64,000 bases of DNA from Chrysoperla carnea (lineage: Eukaryota; Arthropoda; Insecta; Neuroptera; Chrysopidae). The translations under genes were made by a program, and so were the position numbers. Under the pieces are notes generated by a model, which worked only from the letters and a program-made list of their open reading frames with translations, was not told where the DNA came from and searched no databases. Shown piece after piece: positions 23,048 to 36,080 of this stretch; the stretch's first letter is position 1; every line of letters starts with the position of its first letter. The stretch is from assembly GCF_905475395.1 (NCBI RefSeq), contig NC_058340.1:55034181-55098180 (forward strand), read 5' to 3'.

Positions 23048-24917
23048 GTAAGTTTGAGAGTAAATTTTATTGTTCAAGACAATCTGAAAATTTTTAAAGC
23101 CACTAATTTGTTGAGCCATAATTCCTTCGTTACTTACTCAAAAGGAGTGGCTGACTTGCTACAGTATCTCTCAAAGCTGAAACTCTTGCCGTGAAAATTA
23201 GTATTTAATTTGTACTTCTCTTCAATTGAACTTTTTGTTGTTGCATTAATGCAATCAAATTGTAAGAAACACCAACAATATTGTTGCTTGCCGGCGCCAT
23301 ATTGATAGTTTGTGGGTTTCAGCACCAGGTGACAGGAAAGTGGGCCTAAATTTAAATGAATAGGCTAGACAAGTAATTAAATATTAACGTCTCAAGTCAT
23401 TTGTCTAAATATGTAGGTAAAGCTGTTAATTAAACAGCTAATTAAGCTAGTTGGATGCGACATATAGGTAGGTATATGTGGGTATAGAAAGAATATACTT
23501 ATAGCAGTTTAGCTAAAGAGGTGGGACTAATATCTATACAACCTGTATACTAATAAATTAGTTAAATAAAAAAACTTAATTGCTACATTTGAAAACAATT
23601 TATTTATTACTTTATAATAATGGTAATATAGATGTAAAATATTTATGTATTTTTAATAACATCAAATAATATAATTAATACTTTACAAATGGAATTAATT
23701 AGGAATATATATAACATTATTAACAAACAAAAAATTAACTTTGGAAAAAATAGGAATAATACTAGGTATTATTACTTAATCATAAAAATGTTTATTATGA
23801 CTTGTTATTAACAATTTATTGTTAATTAATTATATAAACAGTTTATTAATTATAATTTATACAATGTGTTCCTAAAAATATTATAAAAAAAAAAAGAATT
23901 ATATTTTATCAAATAAAGTTAGCCGGTAAGTGTTTTAAGAAATTGTTTCAAATTTATTAAATAACATAAAATATATTTATTGAAAGAGATGTCTTTAATT
24001 ATTAAAACTGTGCAAGAAAAGTGAATAGATGCGATTAAATCAAAGGTTAAGGAGATTCATAAAAAAACAATCGATTAATGACTACTTACTGAATCCAAAT
24101 GGCTAATCAGAAATTCGACCATACTTAATAATAAAGCCGATAGTGTTTCATGGGATATGGCAAAATGTTGTTGTTCTGTAGAAACTTTATTTCTGTTTAG
24201 CAAACGAATCCTTTAATATTTTCTTATAAGTGAAAGCCCAATTCTCGTTTTCAATAAGTCTGTTTTACAATCAATATTTTATCGTTTTTATGATGGAGAC
24301 CCTATCAATAGATCATTTCTTAGGACCGCTACGTAAAAGGCAACCAATTCGGTATGTAACTACTGATTTGAGACCGTACAATGGGTAACCATGCCTGATC
24401 ATTTTTCTCCGTACACTTGTTGAAGTGTATGTCCATATAATCCTAGTTCATCGTTTGTGAAAAAATGCTCATGACTCTCCGTTGGTATAGGTCAATAAAA
24501 CACCTACTGATTGCTCAATATTCCAGCCACTGCGGACTGACTCTTTAGTGCACATGGGGCGTTAAAATTCAAATACACTTACCAACAATAATAAATAAAG
24601 AAAACATTAAAAACAAATGAAAAAGGCAAGCTTGTCCACTAGTTTAAAATTTTAAAATGTTTTTTTTGAAAATAGAATCAAGTAGAAAAAGAAGAGTTTT
24701 CACATCAGTGTTGTTATAACTTTTTTTAAAGCATTGAATTTAAATACCAAATAGAAATCCTTTATTTAATAAGTTGGAATAATAATATTTATATGACATA
24801 ATAAAAAATAAGATTAACAAATAAAGCATTTTTGACTCCTAGCTAAATATTTGTATAATATATTATCTTTTTATAGAAGTGCCATTATGTAATTTAGAAA
24901 ACGGGAAATTTCATTCA
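23048..24917. other. Gene-poor stretch 3' of WBP2
   Basis: AT-rich. At 23150-23320 the minus strand shows ATGGCGCCGGCAAGC followed by a short open frame and a GTAAGT near 23142, but stops prevent a convincing exon. The rest is simple AT-rich sequence and the WBP2 3' UTR. Confidence 0.4.
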
Positions 24918-27900
24918 TTATTGTTCCTTTTTGGTTGCATTCTGATAACTAGGTGGATTCTCCTGTGAAAAAACAAAATTCAATATTAAATTATTTTTTA
25001 TAAACCTTCAAAAAATTACTCTTTTGGCCAAAAGGCATATCCAATATTCCCCAAAAATAGGGTACGTTTTTTATGCCGATTGAATGGAGTAAAAAAAGAA
25101 AAAAGGTTTTAGGTTAAAGTTTATTCAATCCTTGTGCATAAAATCGTCGAATTTGAGCTTTTAAAACACAAAATAGACAATAAATTATTAAAATAAACCA
25201 TAAAATTGCCAATAAAATTATGAACTAAATATACATACATAATAAGCTGGAGGTGGAACATAAGCCATTTGAGGTCGGTTGGGATCGTAATAAGCACTTT
25301 GGGCGGCTTCAGCTGCTTTTGCATCTATATCAAATAAATAAAAACGAAATTCATTTACATTTTTGGATTGATTTTGGAATCAACTTTTTGGAATGAGAAA
25401 ATGATACGATACAAGTAATCAATTTTTAGTTCATTTTAACTTAAAAAAAAAAAAAAATCAAAAATTTTGAATCTAATTCCACTCAATTTTACAAACTAAA
25501 CAATTTAGGATTTGTGAAAATCTACTCCCTGTATATCTTCACAATCTATGACTTGAGCTAGGCATTAAAAATAAAATTTCAAATACTATTCAAGGTTATT
25601 AAACAGTGCCGGATTAAACCAGCGCGGGGCCTGTAGCAAAAAAGGACTGAAGTTGTTTTTAGTCTTCGTAAATCTACGTGCCCTTTGACCAAAAATTTGT
25701 CTATACTTCGCTCCAATTTTGTTCCATTTTCCCAATTTTTCTGTTTTGAATTCTCCGAATAAACAAATAAAATTCAAATTAAAAGAAGAAAAGTGAAAAT
25801 AATCTGACGAGGATCTATAGCCAGGATATATATAATTAATTTTTTTCCAAGTGTATTTTCGCTATTTTCTTTAAATTATTATATCCATACCTTGTGGTGC
25901 TGGAGTGGGTTGGGCAAATCCAACAGCACCAGTTTGTGGAGCATTTGCGTAACCATTATTATATCCTCCAATTCCTGGATATGGTGGTGGTGAATTTGTC
26001 ATAAAAACTGAATTCTGTGGAGGAGCATTTGGGAATGCTTGTGTTGGTGGTACCCAACCATAGTAGCCAGTTGGTGGTGGGGCATAGGCAGGTGGTGGAG
26101 CTTGATACCATGGTCCTTGTGGTGGCATGTATGGTGGTGGTGCATCATTTGTTCCGTTGCGTTGAGCTAAAATTATAAAAGTTTTATTAAGACTTATTAT
26201 CCAGGATATTTAACCTAAGTCAATGAAATTTTGGTAAAATTCATAAATGATTTATATTTCAGGGATAGGACTCCAACAACTATATTTTAAAATTGCAACA
26301 GAAAATACACCGTAGAATATCATAGACTAATTGCTGCTTTATTCGTTAGGACAAAGCCGAATTAAGCGAGATGTAAGGCCAGTGTAGATTTTGGAAAATT
26401 ATTTTATTAAGGGTAGAAATTTGGTAATCATGGTCGGGAAAAGGGGGTGCTCTTTTTTAGGGTTATCCGGAAAATTTAATTGCGCTACGATTGTAAAATT
26501 AATGGAATATCAGTCTAGGATAAGGTTTCTGTTCGAGAATTCTTAGAACGCCTCGAGATTTTTTTTCCGTGCGCTCTAAAAAAAAAATAATTTCAGATAT
26601 TTAAGTCTATAGGACAACAAACGCCTACTCTTGAAAAAATTACAAAGCTGTAATGACTATTGAGCCAACATCGACTTATAATGAACGCTTTCTCGAAATC
26701 TTTAAACGAAGTGGATTATTTTGGAGTTTTTCTATAAAATTAGCAGTATAATTTTATTCAAAAATATTAATTTAATTATAAAACATTAAGACTTACCCAT
26801 GTGTGCTGCTTTTAGCATAGCCTGTCCAAAATCAATAGCACCACCAGATTTAAACATCAACTTAAATTTCGATTCTCCAATCCAATTGCCATTTGGTTGA
26901 GCACGAACTTTACCTTTAATGTAATTTGCACCAAATACTGGTTGTTCTAATTCCACCTGTGTATAAATTCAGAATAAATTAATTATTTAACAATAATGAC
27001 ACTCATCTATTAATTAAGCATCTGAATTTATTCATATTTTAAAGGAAATACTTTTTTTAAATGCAATTTGCATCAAAAAGTTTTTTTTTCCAAAAATATT
27101 TAAAATTTTTATGTATTCATGGTCATACATTCAAAAATTTGAATTTATTTACTAAATTATGTCCATTGATTTTTAGTGAATTGCATATTTGTAACACTAT
27201 AGATTCGTTGTTAACTTATAAGAAATATTCTCGGAAAATTTGAAGTCATTAGGAATTTAGGAGCAAAACTTTCCGAGTAATAGACAATCGAGTCTCCGGG
27301 TGCTTTTTGCACACTTCGTTTACATACTAAATACTAGTTTCTGATCGAAGGATTTTTTTTAAATATAACTTATTTTTTAATTAACAAAAAGAGCAATTTT
27401 TGTCAAAAATCAAAGTTTAAATCAGAGGTTTTTTATTGCATCTTCACAAAAAGTTAAAAAATGAGTATTTTGATAATTTCTTCGTTCAAATTCAAGATAA
27501 ACTTATGTACTAAAGAAATCCTTTTGGTTTTTTAATTTCAGATGAAGCTCTCATGACTTATCATGACTACCGCATGGGAATTGTTTTTATGTGAATCGCT
27601 TCTCACCACTAACACTTGCTGCGGTATCTCAGATTCATGACACACCCCCCCCCCCCCTTAATATCTATTTTTTTGATCAGGCTTTTGTCAAATGTTTTTT
27701 CCAATGAGTTAATGTTCACTAATGATCGAAGCGGAAACCACAAGAGCATACGAGTTGGTTGTCCCTTATCAGTAACTAATTTGAAGATAGATGGTCAAGA
27801 ATCAGAGATTAATCTGGAGCGGGTGTTGTAAGAACTAAAACAAAGAAAACGATTTCGTTGGTTTGTATACGAGGTTTTTGTTTTTTAATTTTAAATATGT

Positions 27901-30900
27901 TGCTCAGTTCGAAATACAGATTAGGCACCGGTTACTAAAAATTTTTCTCAGACATGGAGTGTTTTTCCACAAAATGATTGCTTGTATAATTTTGAATGTA
28001 TGTATTTCGTAATAACTAGAGTTAGTTTTTTGATAAGTTTTGATAATTATGTTTTATTTGATTGAAACAAAAGATATCAGGTAAACGCAAAATGTATATT
28101 ATAAATCGTGCGAATATTCACATCGAACAATTCGTACATAAATTTAAATATTATTAATAAATTAATTAATTATTTTAATAAATTGAATCTGTTATATACA
28201 TTGTAGGGATTTAGGAAAGTCGACTAGTCATTGTCTACTTTCCTAAATTTTCGTTTATTGATAAATTCCATGTGGAGTAGCAAAGGTGTTATGAAAAACT
28301 CTTTCATGGAACTTACTTCCATTATAATGGGATACTATTTGCTCAGTGGTTTAAGAGGAAGCAACAATTTGAATTGATTAATGTTCATGTTAAAAAACGA
28401 AATAACTAATTTTACTTTTTAACAGATAAAATTGCAGAAAAAAGAACACTGCACTTATATTTTGAATGCTCAAAATATAATTAAAAAAAATAGAGATAGT
28501 TTTTAGCGCCGAATGTGAAATTTTATGTAATCATAATAGGCGTTAAATTACGCAGAGGTCTAATTGTATATTTCGTAACTAGTAAGAAATAGACGAATAT
28601 TCATATCGCAAGTTTATTCTTTATAAAATAACAAACAAATTATATTCGTAACATTTTTCCGTAAACTTAATAAAGGACCCCGCAAGATTATATAAGAAAA
28701 TTGCTTTCTGTGAAACTTTTTCTAATCCACCCTAAAATGTTCTTTGGATCATTCTGACCAAAAGCTATCCCGACCACACAAATTTTTAACGCGTAGTTTT
28801 CGAGCTAAGGTGATCAAAGCTACGATTATACCATAGTTTTAGTATATGACTAGGAAAATTTCTTTTTGTGAAACTTTTTCAAACCGCCCCAAAAATGTGC
28901 GTTTTATAGGCCAAAACCGGTAACTGACCGATGAATGAATTGAGAGTGCGTTTTGTTTTGCGTGACTGAACCATAGAATAATATAATGAACTGAACAAGG
29001 ACTGTGAAAAATCATCTGTGGCCAGTAATTAATTTTAAACACATAATTATGTCGATATTTCAGTTTAATTTTGTGTTTAGAAAAATAAATATTGAGATTT
29101 TCGATACATAAATTTGTACCTTTGGTGTGACGAGTAATGGCGAACGGAATAAATTGTGATTAAAGAATTTATAAAACAACAAAGCGCATCAATATTCAAA
29201 AGCTCTGGATGATTTGTAACGATGCTTTTAGCTAAATAATAAATTCCGTTTGAAACAAAATTTCATAGAAATATTAACAAAGGAAAATAAAACTCACCTA
29301 ATTTAGATTTTATAATCCGAAACACTCTCAGTTTCAAATATAAACAAACTTAACTTTTCAAAAATAATGAATTTATTAAACACATTAAAATTTTATTAAA
29401 AATTACTTAAAAACTTTGCGAATAAATCCTTGAAAAGGTAATTGTAAAAAATAATTTAGTTCAAGAACTAAAATTAATATTATAATTATTTTGAGTGTAT
29501 TCAAATTTTAAACAAAAATTCGCTATTTCCAATTATTCACTGTTGGGTTGTAAATTTTAACTAGCTCGTTATTGGTGTTAATATTTGTATACATGTAAAT
29601 AATAAAGAAGGTAGTATTATTCTTGTATAGACTGTAGGTACCCGCATTAATAAACTAATAATCACATACGTTTTAATACTGATCTCATACACTAATGAAT
29701 AGGTAAAGATTGGTAAAAGTAATATAAAGTTGAGTAATATTTGATCATATATTAAACATTTATATAGATACTGTGTACCAAATAAGTTTTATTTTTTGTT
29801 AATAAGTATCTATTGTTTTAAGGCTGTTGTCTCGCTACGGGCATAGTGTCCGAAATCTCTGAATCCATAATATCTCCGATGATTTCTTACTTATATCTTA
29901 GTAGATGTACACTTGTTCGCCTGTGTAGATCTACTTACATTACAATTGATGTACAGTAGTTCATCTGAGTACATCAACATAAATAAGCGAAAGCGTAACA
30001 GATATCCTCCATCAAACACGTTACATTTTCTGTTGCCAAGGTTGACTTTCTCTATGAGAGTGAAGGATAAGTACATTGGAGACTTTCTTCCCTTGCGCAT
30101 TCCCTCTACAGTGAAGAGTAGCAAAGGAAAGGGTTCAAGTTCAAACTTGAAGAGTTCTTTCAGATATTCAAATTTTTGGGTAATACAGACACGCTAGACG
30201 TGAGTAAGAGAATCGATAGTGAATTTTTAAACGCATTATCCTTCAGTTTCCGTTTCAATTCTTTAAAATTAAAAAATTACTCGCATTTTATATTATCGGT
30301 AGTCGAAAGGGGGCTTATAGCTAAAAATTGAATTTTCGCACTTTTTATGGCCAGATTTGATTTCCAAAGCTGGTGATTGCAACCAGAAACCACAATTACG
30401 ACAATGTTTCATCATAATTCAGGTATAACGGAAGAAATAAGGTGAAATTCTTCATATTTTGGAATTTTTTAGCGAATTTTGAAAATTAACCTTTTTTTTT
30501 GAAGCGCTATATCTCGGTAATGAATGGAGATACACACATGTTTGAATTGTTAATATTATAGAAAATTTAATGTTCTACAAAAAAGTTAAAAAATGCTTTT
30601 TCCGTGGGACATAAGGAAAAACCCGGAGGAAGGTCAAAAATTTTGCAGTTTACCCCCTCCTCCATCTTTTAGCACAGGGTCCTCGAGGTCGAAAACTTGA
30701 GAAAATATTAATCATCTCTGAAAAACATCCCAAAGTCTCATTAACTTTCGATTTATTTCCACCTGAAATTACCTGTCGGTTGGCCTAGTGTAAGTAGAAG
30801 CAGGATATATGTCCGTATGGTGATTTGAGTTGGATAGAGAGAGTAAATACATTCTTATACAGTTAAATGTCATATAGGCTGTATAACCATAACCACAGTT

Positions 30901-33779
30901 TCAATTGAATTATATGGTACACTTTGTAATTTATATATGTATGAGAAATATGTATAACCAGTTTGTTAAAAAAATATATACACAAAACAAAAATATTTTA
31001 AAAAAAGAAATAGAGTCAAGGCCATTTATTGCACTGAAGCATTTGTTTTAGCTATGAGTGAATTAAGGTTTAAAGTCCATGTTTAGTCAGTCATCTTAAG
31101 CACGTCAAGTAGCTAATAATTATTTTTTATCAATACAGGTGGTATTCAATTAACCCTATCAATTTCATTTGAGTCAAAAAACTTTATTTACTTTTTCTTG
31201 ACTCACATCACATCTATATAATATAGGAGGCAGGATGTTTGGTAAATGATTGCTTAGTACATAGAAAAGTAGTTTGATAAATACGTTTATTTGAATGTAT
31301 TGAAAAAGTCCTCTAGATTTGAAATACATTTATCGAGCTTTATTGAGGGAAATAGTGATGACATATTTTAAAACAATTTTTTAGTCTAGGTTAAGGACAT
31401 TCAAATAAAAATTCCCATCAAGTTCTGTGAGCTTTCAAAAAACATGGAAATTCGTTTGGAAGGATTCAAACGTAAAAGATTTGTTAAAGAACAGTTAAAA
31501 CGGGTTATAACCTCATAAAAATCACTGGACCCCTGTGTAGATAAGTTAATTCTAAAATTCATTTAAATCGAAGAAAATTTGGCCAAGATATCCAAAAAAT
31601 TGGTTTTTTATACTTTATGACGACATTAAGATAAAAAAAAATTTATTTTGCTCTATCAGACCCAAATTTTATCCTAATTTAATAAACCAAGAATATAATC
31701 CCACTAATTATCGATCATACTTTTCAAATTTTTGGTCAAATTTAACGTAACTGCAATATTTTTCAAAATTTAACTAACATGGTTTCCAGATTTGTATCAA
31801 AGTCTGGTATCAGCGATTTACTAACACAAAAAATGGAAAATAGGACCCAAAATTAGTATATTTAAAAAAAAATTTCATGCAAATCGAAGAAAATTTGGCC
31901 AAAATATCCAAAAAATTGATTTTTTATACTCTATGACGTCATTAAAATAAAAAAATTTAATCCCACCAATATGTATGTAATCCCACCAATTTTCGATCAT
32001 ACTTTTCAAATTTTTGGTCAAATTTAACGTAACTGCAATATTTTTCAAAATTTAACTACCATGGTTTCCACATTTGGCCCGAGGAGTGGTATAAGAGATT
32101 TACTAGTACAAAAATTAGAAAATACGACCCATGATAAATGAATAGATAATAGTAATATGTTTCGGAAAAGTAACTCTTCCCATTCATAGGCTAGAGCTTC
32201 AAATTCTATGATTATTGTAACGTTACCCTTCTAGTTTTCAGATGAGCAAAATCGTCAATAAATTGTTCAAAGTCTACATCTTTGATCATATCACATTCTA
32301 TGGACATTAGAGATAAACTGGTCAATCTTTCTCCAAGCATTATTTTACATATGTCTATTACTTAAATACTGGACCATAATTACCGATGTAATAGATCCAG
32401 AATTGTAAGACAAAGAAATTTTATCTATAATGATTAGAATAAGTTATGGAACATAATAACTAGATTTGTATCAAATCAATTTATCATACAGATACTAATT
32501 AACTAAAATAAGTATTATTTAGTTCAGTCGGCAGGTAGTTTCTGATGATTTCTGAAACAGATCGGAAGATAAAAAAACTTTTCTGTTAGGGATGGTTAAT
32601 TAACATTTTCGGTTATTTCCCTTTTGTTCTTAAGGCTCAGGTGCCCAACAATGTTTTGTAAGGGCATTTGCTATCGAATTGATTGATCCTACAAAGCAGA
32701 CTAGCAAAATCATTGAGGCGTTTGTTGTAAATAAAAAAATTCGAAAATGATTGCTGATTTGGGTAAAAAACTACCCTAAGCTCCTAAGATTCATGAATGC
32801 ATAGTGTTAATCTTGCGTCCACGACAAACATGATTCGATTCGTAAGTTAAAAAACTCGATTGCTGGTTAAATGTTGAATTAGGGTACGATAAAAATCCTC
32901 AATGGCATACGCGATTTGATGGATACAAATGGAACAAATTCTGTTAATAGATGTCGGTCTAATAGAATAAAAGCAGTAGAAAACTATTAAATATGAGAAA
33001 CTTTCGTATTCTCGCCTATTGCTTATCTAAAGAAGTTATATTAAGATTGGCCGGAATGTTTTGGATCTTCGAAAAACTACCAGAATGTTCTAGGCCAATT
33101 TTTAAGTTATCAAAATGCTATAAAATTGTCTCAAACATTCTAAAAACGTTCCAACCTTCTCAAAATTTTGTTTTCAATGTCTCAGTAGGATCAGATAAGT
33201 ACTTGTTAAAGAAATTAGTTGTGATTAGAGTTTATGTTTTAAAAATTATTATTTATGATACCTATATATTATCGCGCAATGCAGTTTCATAGAATAACTG
33301 CGATAAAAATTTTTATCATAACAAAAAGTGTTTTCTTATCAACAAAATTAAATTTGTCACAATATTAATCTAAGAACAAATAAATAATACTTACATCACT
33401 TAATGTAATAAAAGGAAAACTAAAACTTTGCATAACATCTCGTGGTTCCTTGTTATTGAAAATCATTCGATGCGTTGTTAAATATAATCGTCCATGTTTC
33501 GTACCCTTGAATTCTGGACCCGATTGTCCCGCAAATTCCATCGTAACATTATCACAAAATAATAAAATACTGCAAAAAAATAATTAATAAATACAGTAAA
33601 TCAGTGTTAATTTTGTTTTAGTAATGTATTGCTAATGATATTCACACGTCAATATTGGGGAGTATACTTGTCAAGGAAAATAAATTTTAATAAAAAAATT
33701 TAAATAATTATTTTTATACATACCATTCACCAGAGTGAATTAATACACCACCGTTAGCGTGAGCTGTGTTTAACGACAT
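24918..33779 (-). CDS. WBP2: WW domain-binding protein 2 (WBP2)
   Basis: Six exons (33779-33724, 33569-33395, 26956-26797, 26166-25891, 25324-25239, 24962-24918) encode 265 aa, close to the ~261 aa of human WBP2. The first half is the GRAM-like domain: [67 protein letters not shown] and [11 protein letters not shown]. The second half is Pro/Tyr/Gly-rich with five PPxY motifs (about 140-143, 155-158, 190-193, 247-250, 254-257) that bind WW domains of partners such as Yorkie/YAP-type and Nedd4-type proteins. It also holds the conserved [15 protein letters not shown] block. The protein is a cytosolic and nuclear adaptor and transcriptional coactivator. Intron 2 is 6.4 kb and holds repeats. Confidence 0.96.
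25605..25660. repeat. hAT-like transposon terminus
   Basis: CAGTGCCGGATTAAACCAGC followed by GCGGGGCCTGTAGCAAAA resembles the ends of hAT-type elements. No matching second terminus was found nearby. It lies in WBP2 intron 4. Confidence 0.4.
26957..33394. other. WBP2 intron 2
   Basis: A 6.4-kb intron with a C12 run near 27646, a tandem duplication at 31562-32125, and transposon-like debris at 29840-30200 and 30300-30660. The latter resembles one arm of a long-inverted-repeat element. No nested gene is recognised; open frames at 27616, 29913 and 32993 have no coding character. Confidence 0.6.
31562..32125 (+). repeat. Diverged tandem duplication in WBP2 intron 2
   Basis: Two head-to-tail copies (about 31562-31870 and 31876-32125) share AATCGAAGAAAATTTGGCCA, ATCATACTTTTCAAATTTTT, AACGTAACTGCAATATTTTT and CATGGTTTCCA in the same order. 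The second copy is shortened between its blocks. Confidence 0.75.
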
Positions 33780-36080
33780 TTTTGCGATTAATTTTTTCAA
33801 AACAATACAACTGACAGATAATTCTAGATTGCACAATAATTTCTTTACTTTATTATTCAGTTATCAAACAACACATGATTATAGAAATGTGTCATTCGTT
33901 TAGTGCCGATATTATAATACACAAACTTATCTATTTCTTGACACTCTGACATCTATTATCTAAATAATAAAGTTTATGATGACGTATGTCGGAGATATAT
34001 TCAAGTAAAAAAAATTGCAATTTAGTGAGTGTTCTTTTTCACTTATTATGTTCAATTTGTATTAATTACGTCCAATATTTTAATCAATTTTAATACATGA
34101 ATCATTTAATAGGAAATAAAATTACTTTATTTTCCAGTCTATGATTTTTATTATTGATTTGAAAAATCGTCTGTTATGTTGTATTCATGAAAGCGCAACC
34201 ACTTTTTTACGACTCGGAATAGACTTAAAAGCGTGCAATAATGGGCATTCGTGCTAGGTCAACGATTATATATTAATTTTTTAGACCTTAATTGGCAATG
34301 AATAATAAAACAGCACATTTGAATGTGCTATTCACAGTAAATAAGTAAAACGAGCAAAAGATTGCCATACGCTAATTAAGCGTTTATATAATAATAAGAT
34401 AATTTGAACGTAATTTTAGCTTTCGTTTTTATATACAACCTAGCATTAGAAAAATATTAGCATAAAGATTGAAACTTGTATACGGCAAAAAGATTGGCAT
34501 AAAGGTAGCAACTTGTAGGTGAAAAAAAGACTGAAATAAAATCCTGTAGGGAAACTTGACAATTTTCGGCATTTTAGATGTTTTTATACCAATCAAAATA
34601 TGAAAGTGTCTGTGGATGGTCAAATCAAATTACAGTCCAACTGAAATTCTATTAAGTTCCCTTTGAGGCAGAGGTAGAATTATATGACTAATCTGGCCAT
34701 CCTCGAAAAAAACTTCAGGATGAAGACTTGTCCTGTTTTGTTCCTAGAGTCAACAGTAGACTATTTATAATTGAATTAAAAATACTCTTTCATGGAAAAT
34801 GTTTAATGTAGTATTTAGGAAAACCCCTTGAAAAGGGGTTGAAGTCCAGATAGGCGCCATAATTTCAGCCATGGGCCCTTTTAGCTCGGCATGGAGTTTC
34901 ACATTCTTGTTATATGGGTTCGTGGCTGCAATGCTGTTATAGGATTTTCGCAGAATAATTATATTGCTTTATGTATAGGCAATAAGTACTTGCGATATGT
35001 CACTACTATAGTATAGACAATACATTTGGCAATAATGATCGTGAAAAAACTGTCAGCAAACAGTGTTGTTTATATTGCTTTTATAAAATTTCACTAATAC
35101 CAGAATAAATATTGTTCCTGTCTTGCTTACACTGAAATTTTTCAAGTACAAATTCAATGTACAACCATTAGGGATTATGCGGTCAACATATTGCTCTTGA
35201 GACATCACGAGTGAGTGATCTTTTCGGAAAAACCATTGTAAAAAGTTATTTATCTCTTCTTCTTCAGCGATTCTTAAACTGGAAAATTATTACTAATCAT
35301 TGCCTGGCTATCACGAGATTTTCGATATCTTTCCTCGAAAATGACGACCTTTGTTAGGCCTAAAAGTGATCTGTCTTGTAATATGCGTTGCATTTATTGT
35401 TCTTTTTTATGTAAGCAACCTTTTCAGAATGGAAACGTGCCAAAAATTTGAGGAAATGTTTCACCAACGGCTAGTCTTTTCCCATAATGCTAGCTTTGAA
35501 CTTAATCAATCTCAATTTAAATATCGATTTGGAAATAAAAAATCTTCAAAAAACATTATATTCCAAATGATAGCGATTTTAGGAATGCTGTGAATTTTTC
35601 TATTTTTTTTTTATGTTTTGTTGTAAAAGCTAACTTTACGGTTTTTTCTGGCTAGCAACGACTTTAACAAAAGGTGAAGATATCATAGGTTCATTAAAAT
35701 CTAGTGTTATGCTGCTCTAGTAAATATATTGACAAGTACCGGTAAGATTTAAAAAAAAATTAACAAATATGGAAAAAAGCTCATATGCATCAAGCGCATG
35801 CGATCAAAAAAATCGATGCTGCAAGTTCTATGAACTTGCGCATTCGTGAATAAGATTATAAATATATTTACGCAATATGTTCGTATTAAATTACGATTAA
35901 AATAAAAATAAAGTTAACTAATTATTTAAAATATTCAATAATTCTTCGTAGAAAAATGTAAATTAAAATTGATACTACTAAAAAAAAGTTATTAAATACT
36001 AAATCATCTTTTTGTATATTTTTTTTTTTTGATAATTGTTTTGAAATACATATTTATGTACATATGATTATTATCTAACA
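33780..36080. promoter_or_regulatory. Head-to-head intergenic region, WBP2 / ENT4-like transporter
   Basis: 2.3 kb between divergent start codons, which should contain both promoters. No TATA box stands out. An open segment near 35351-35593 has a hydrophobic stretch but no ATG at its start and no recognisable family. I do not call a gene there. Confidence 0.5.

Noticed and set aside
23134-23325. Minus-strand ATGGCGCC start with a short frame and a GTAAGT donor
   Set aside because: The ATG frame stops after about 31 codons before the donor, and the frame that reaches the donor has no supported start.
29891-30197. Overlapping open frames on both strands
   Set aside because: Both frames are open for about 80-90 codons, but neither resembles a known family and the region lies among repeat debris in an intron.
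32993-33292. 99-codon frame in WBP2 intron 2
   Set aside because: No conserved pattern, no splice context, and typical AT-rich composition; treated as chance.
35351-35593. Hydrophobic open segment between WBP2 and the transporter
   Set aside because: It lacks an ATG at its start, has no identifiable family, and no acceptor site joins it to an upstream exon.
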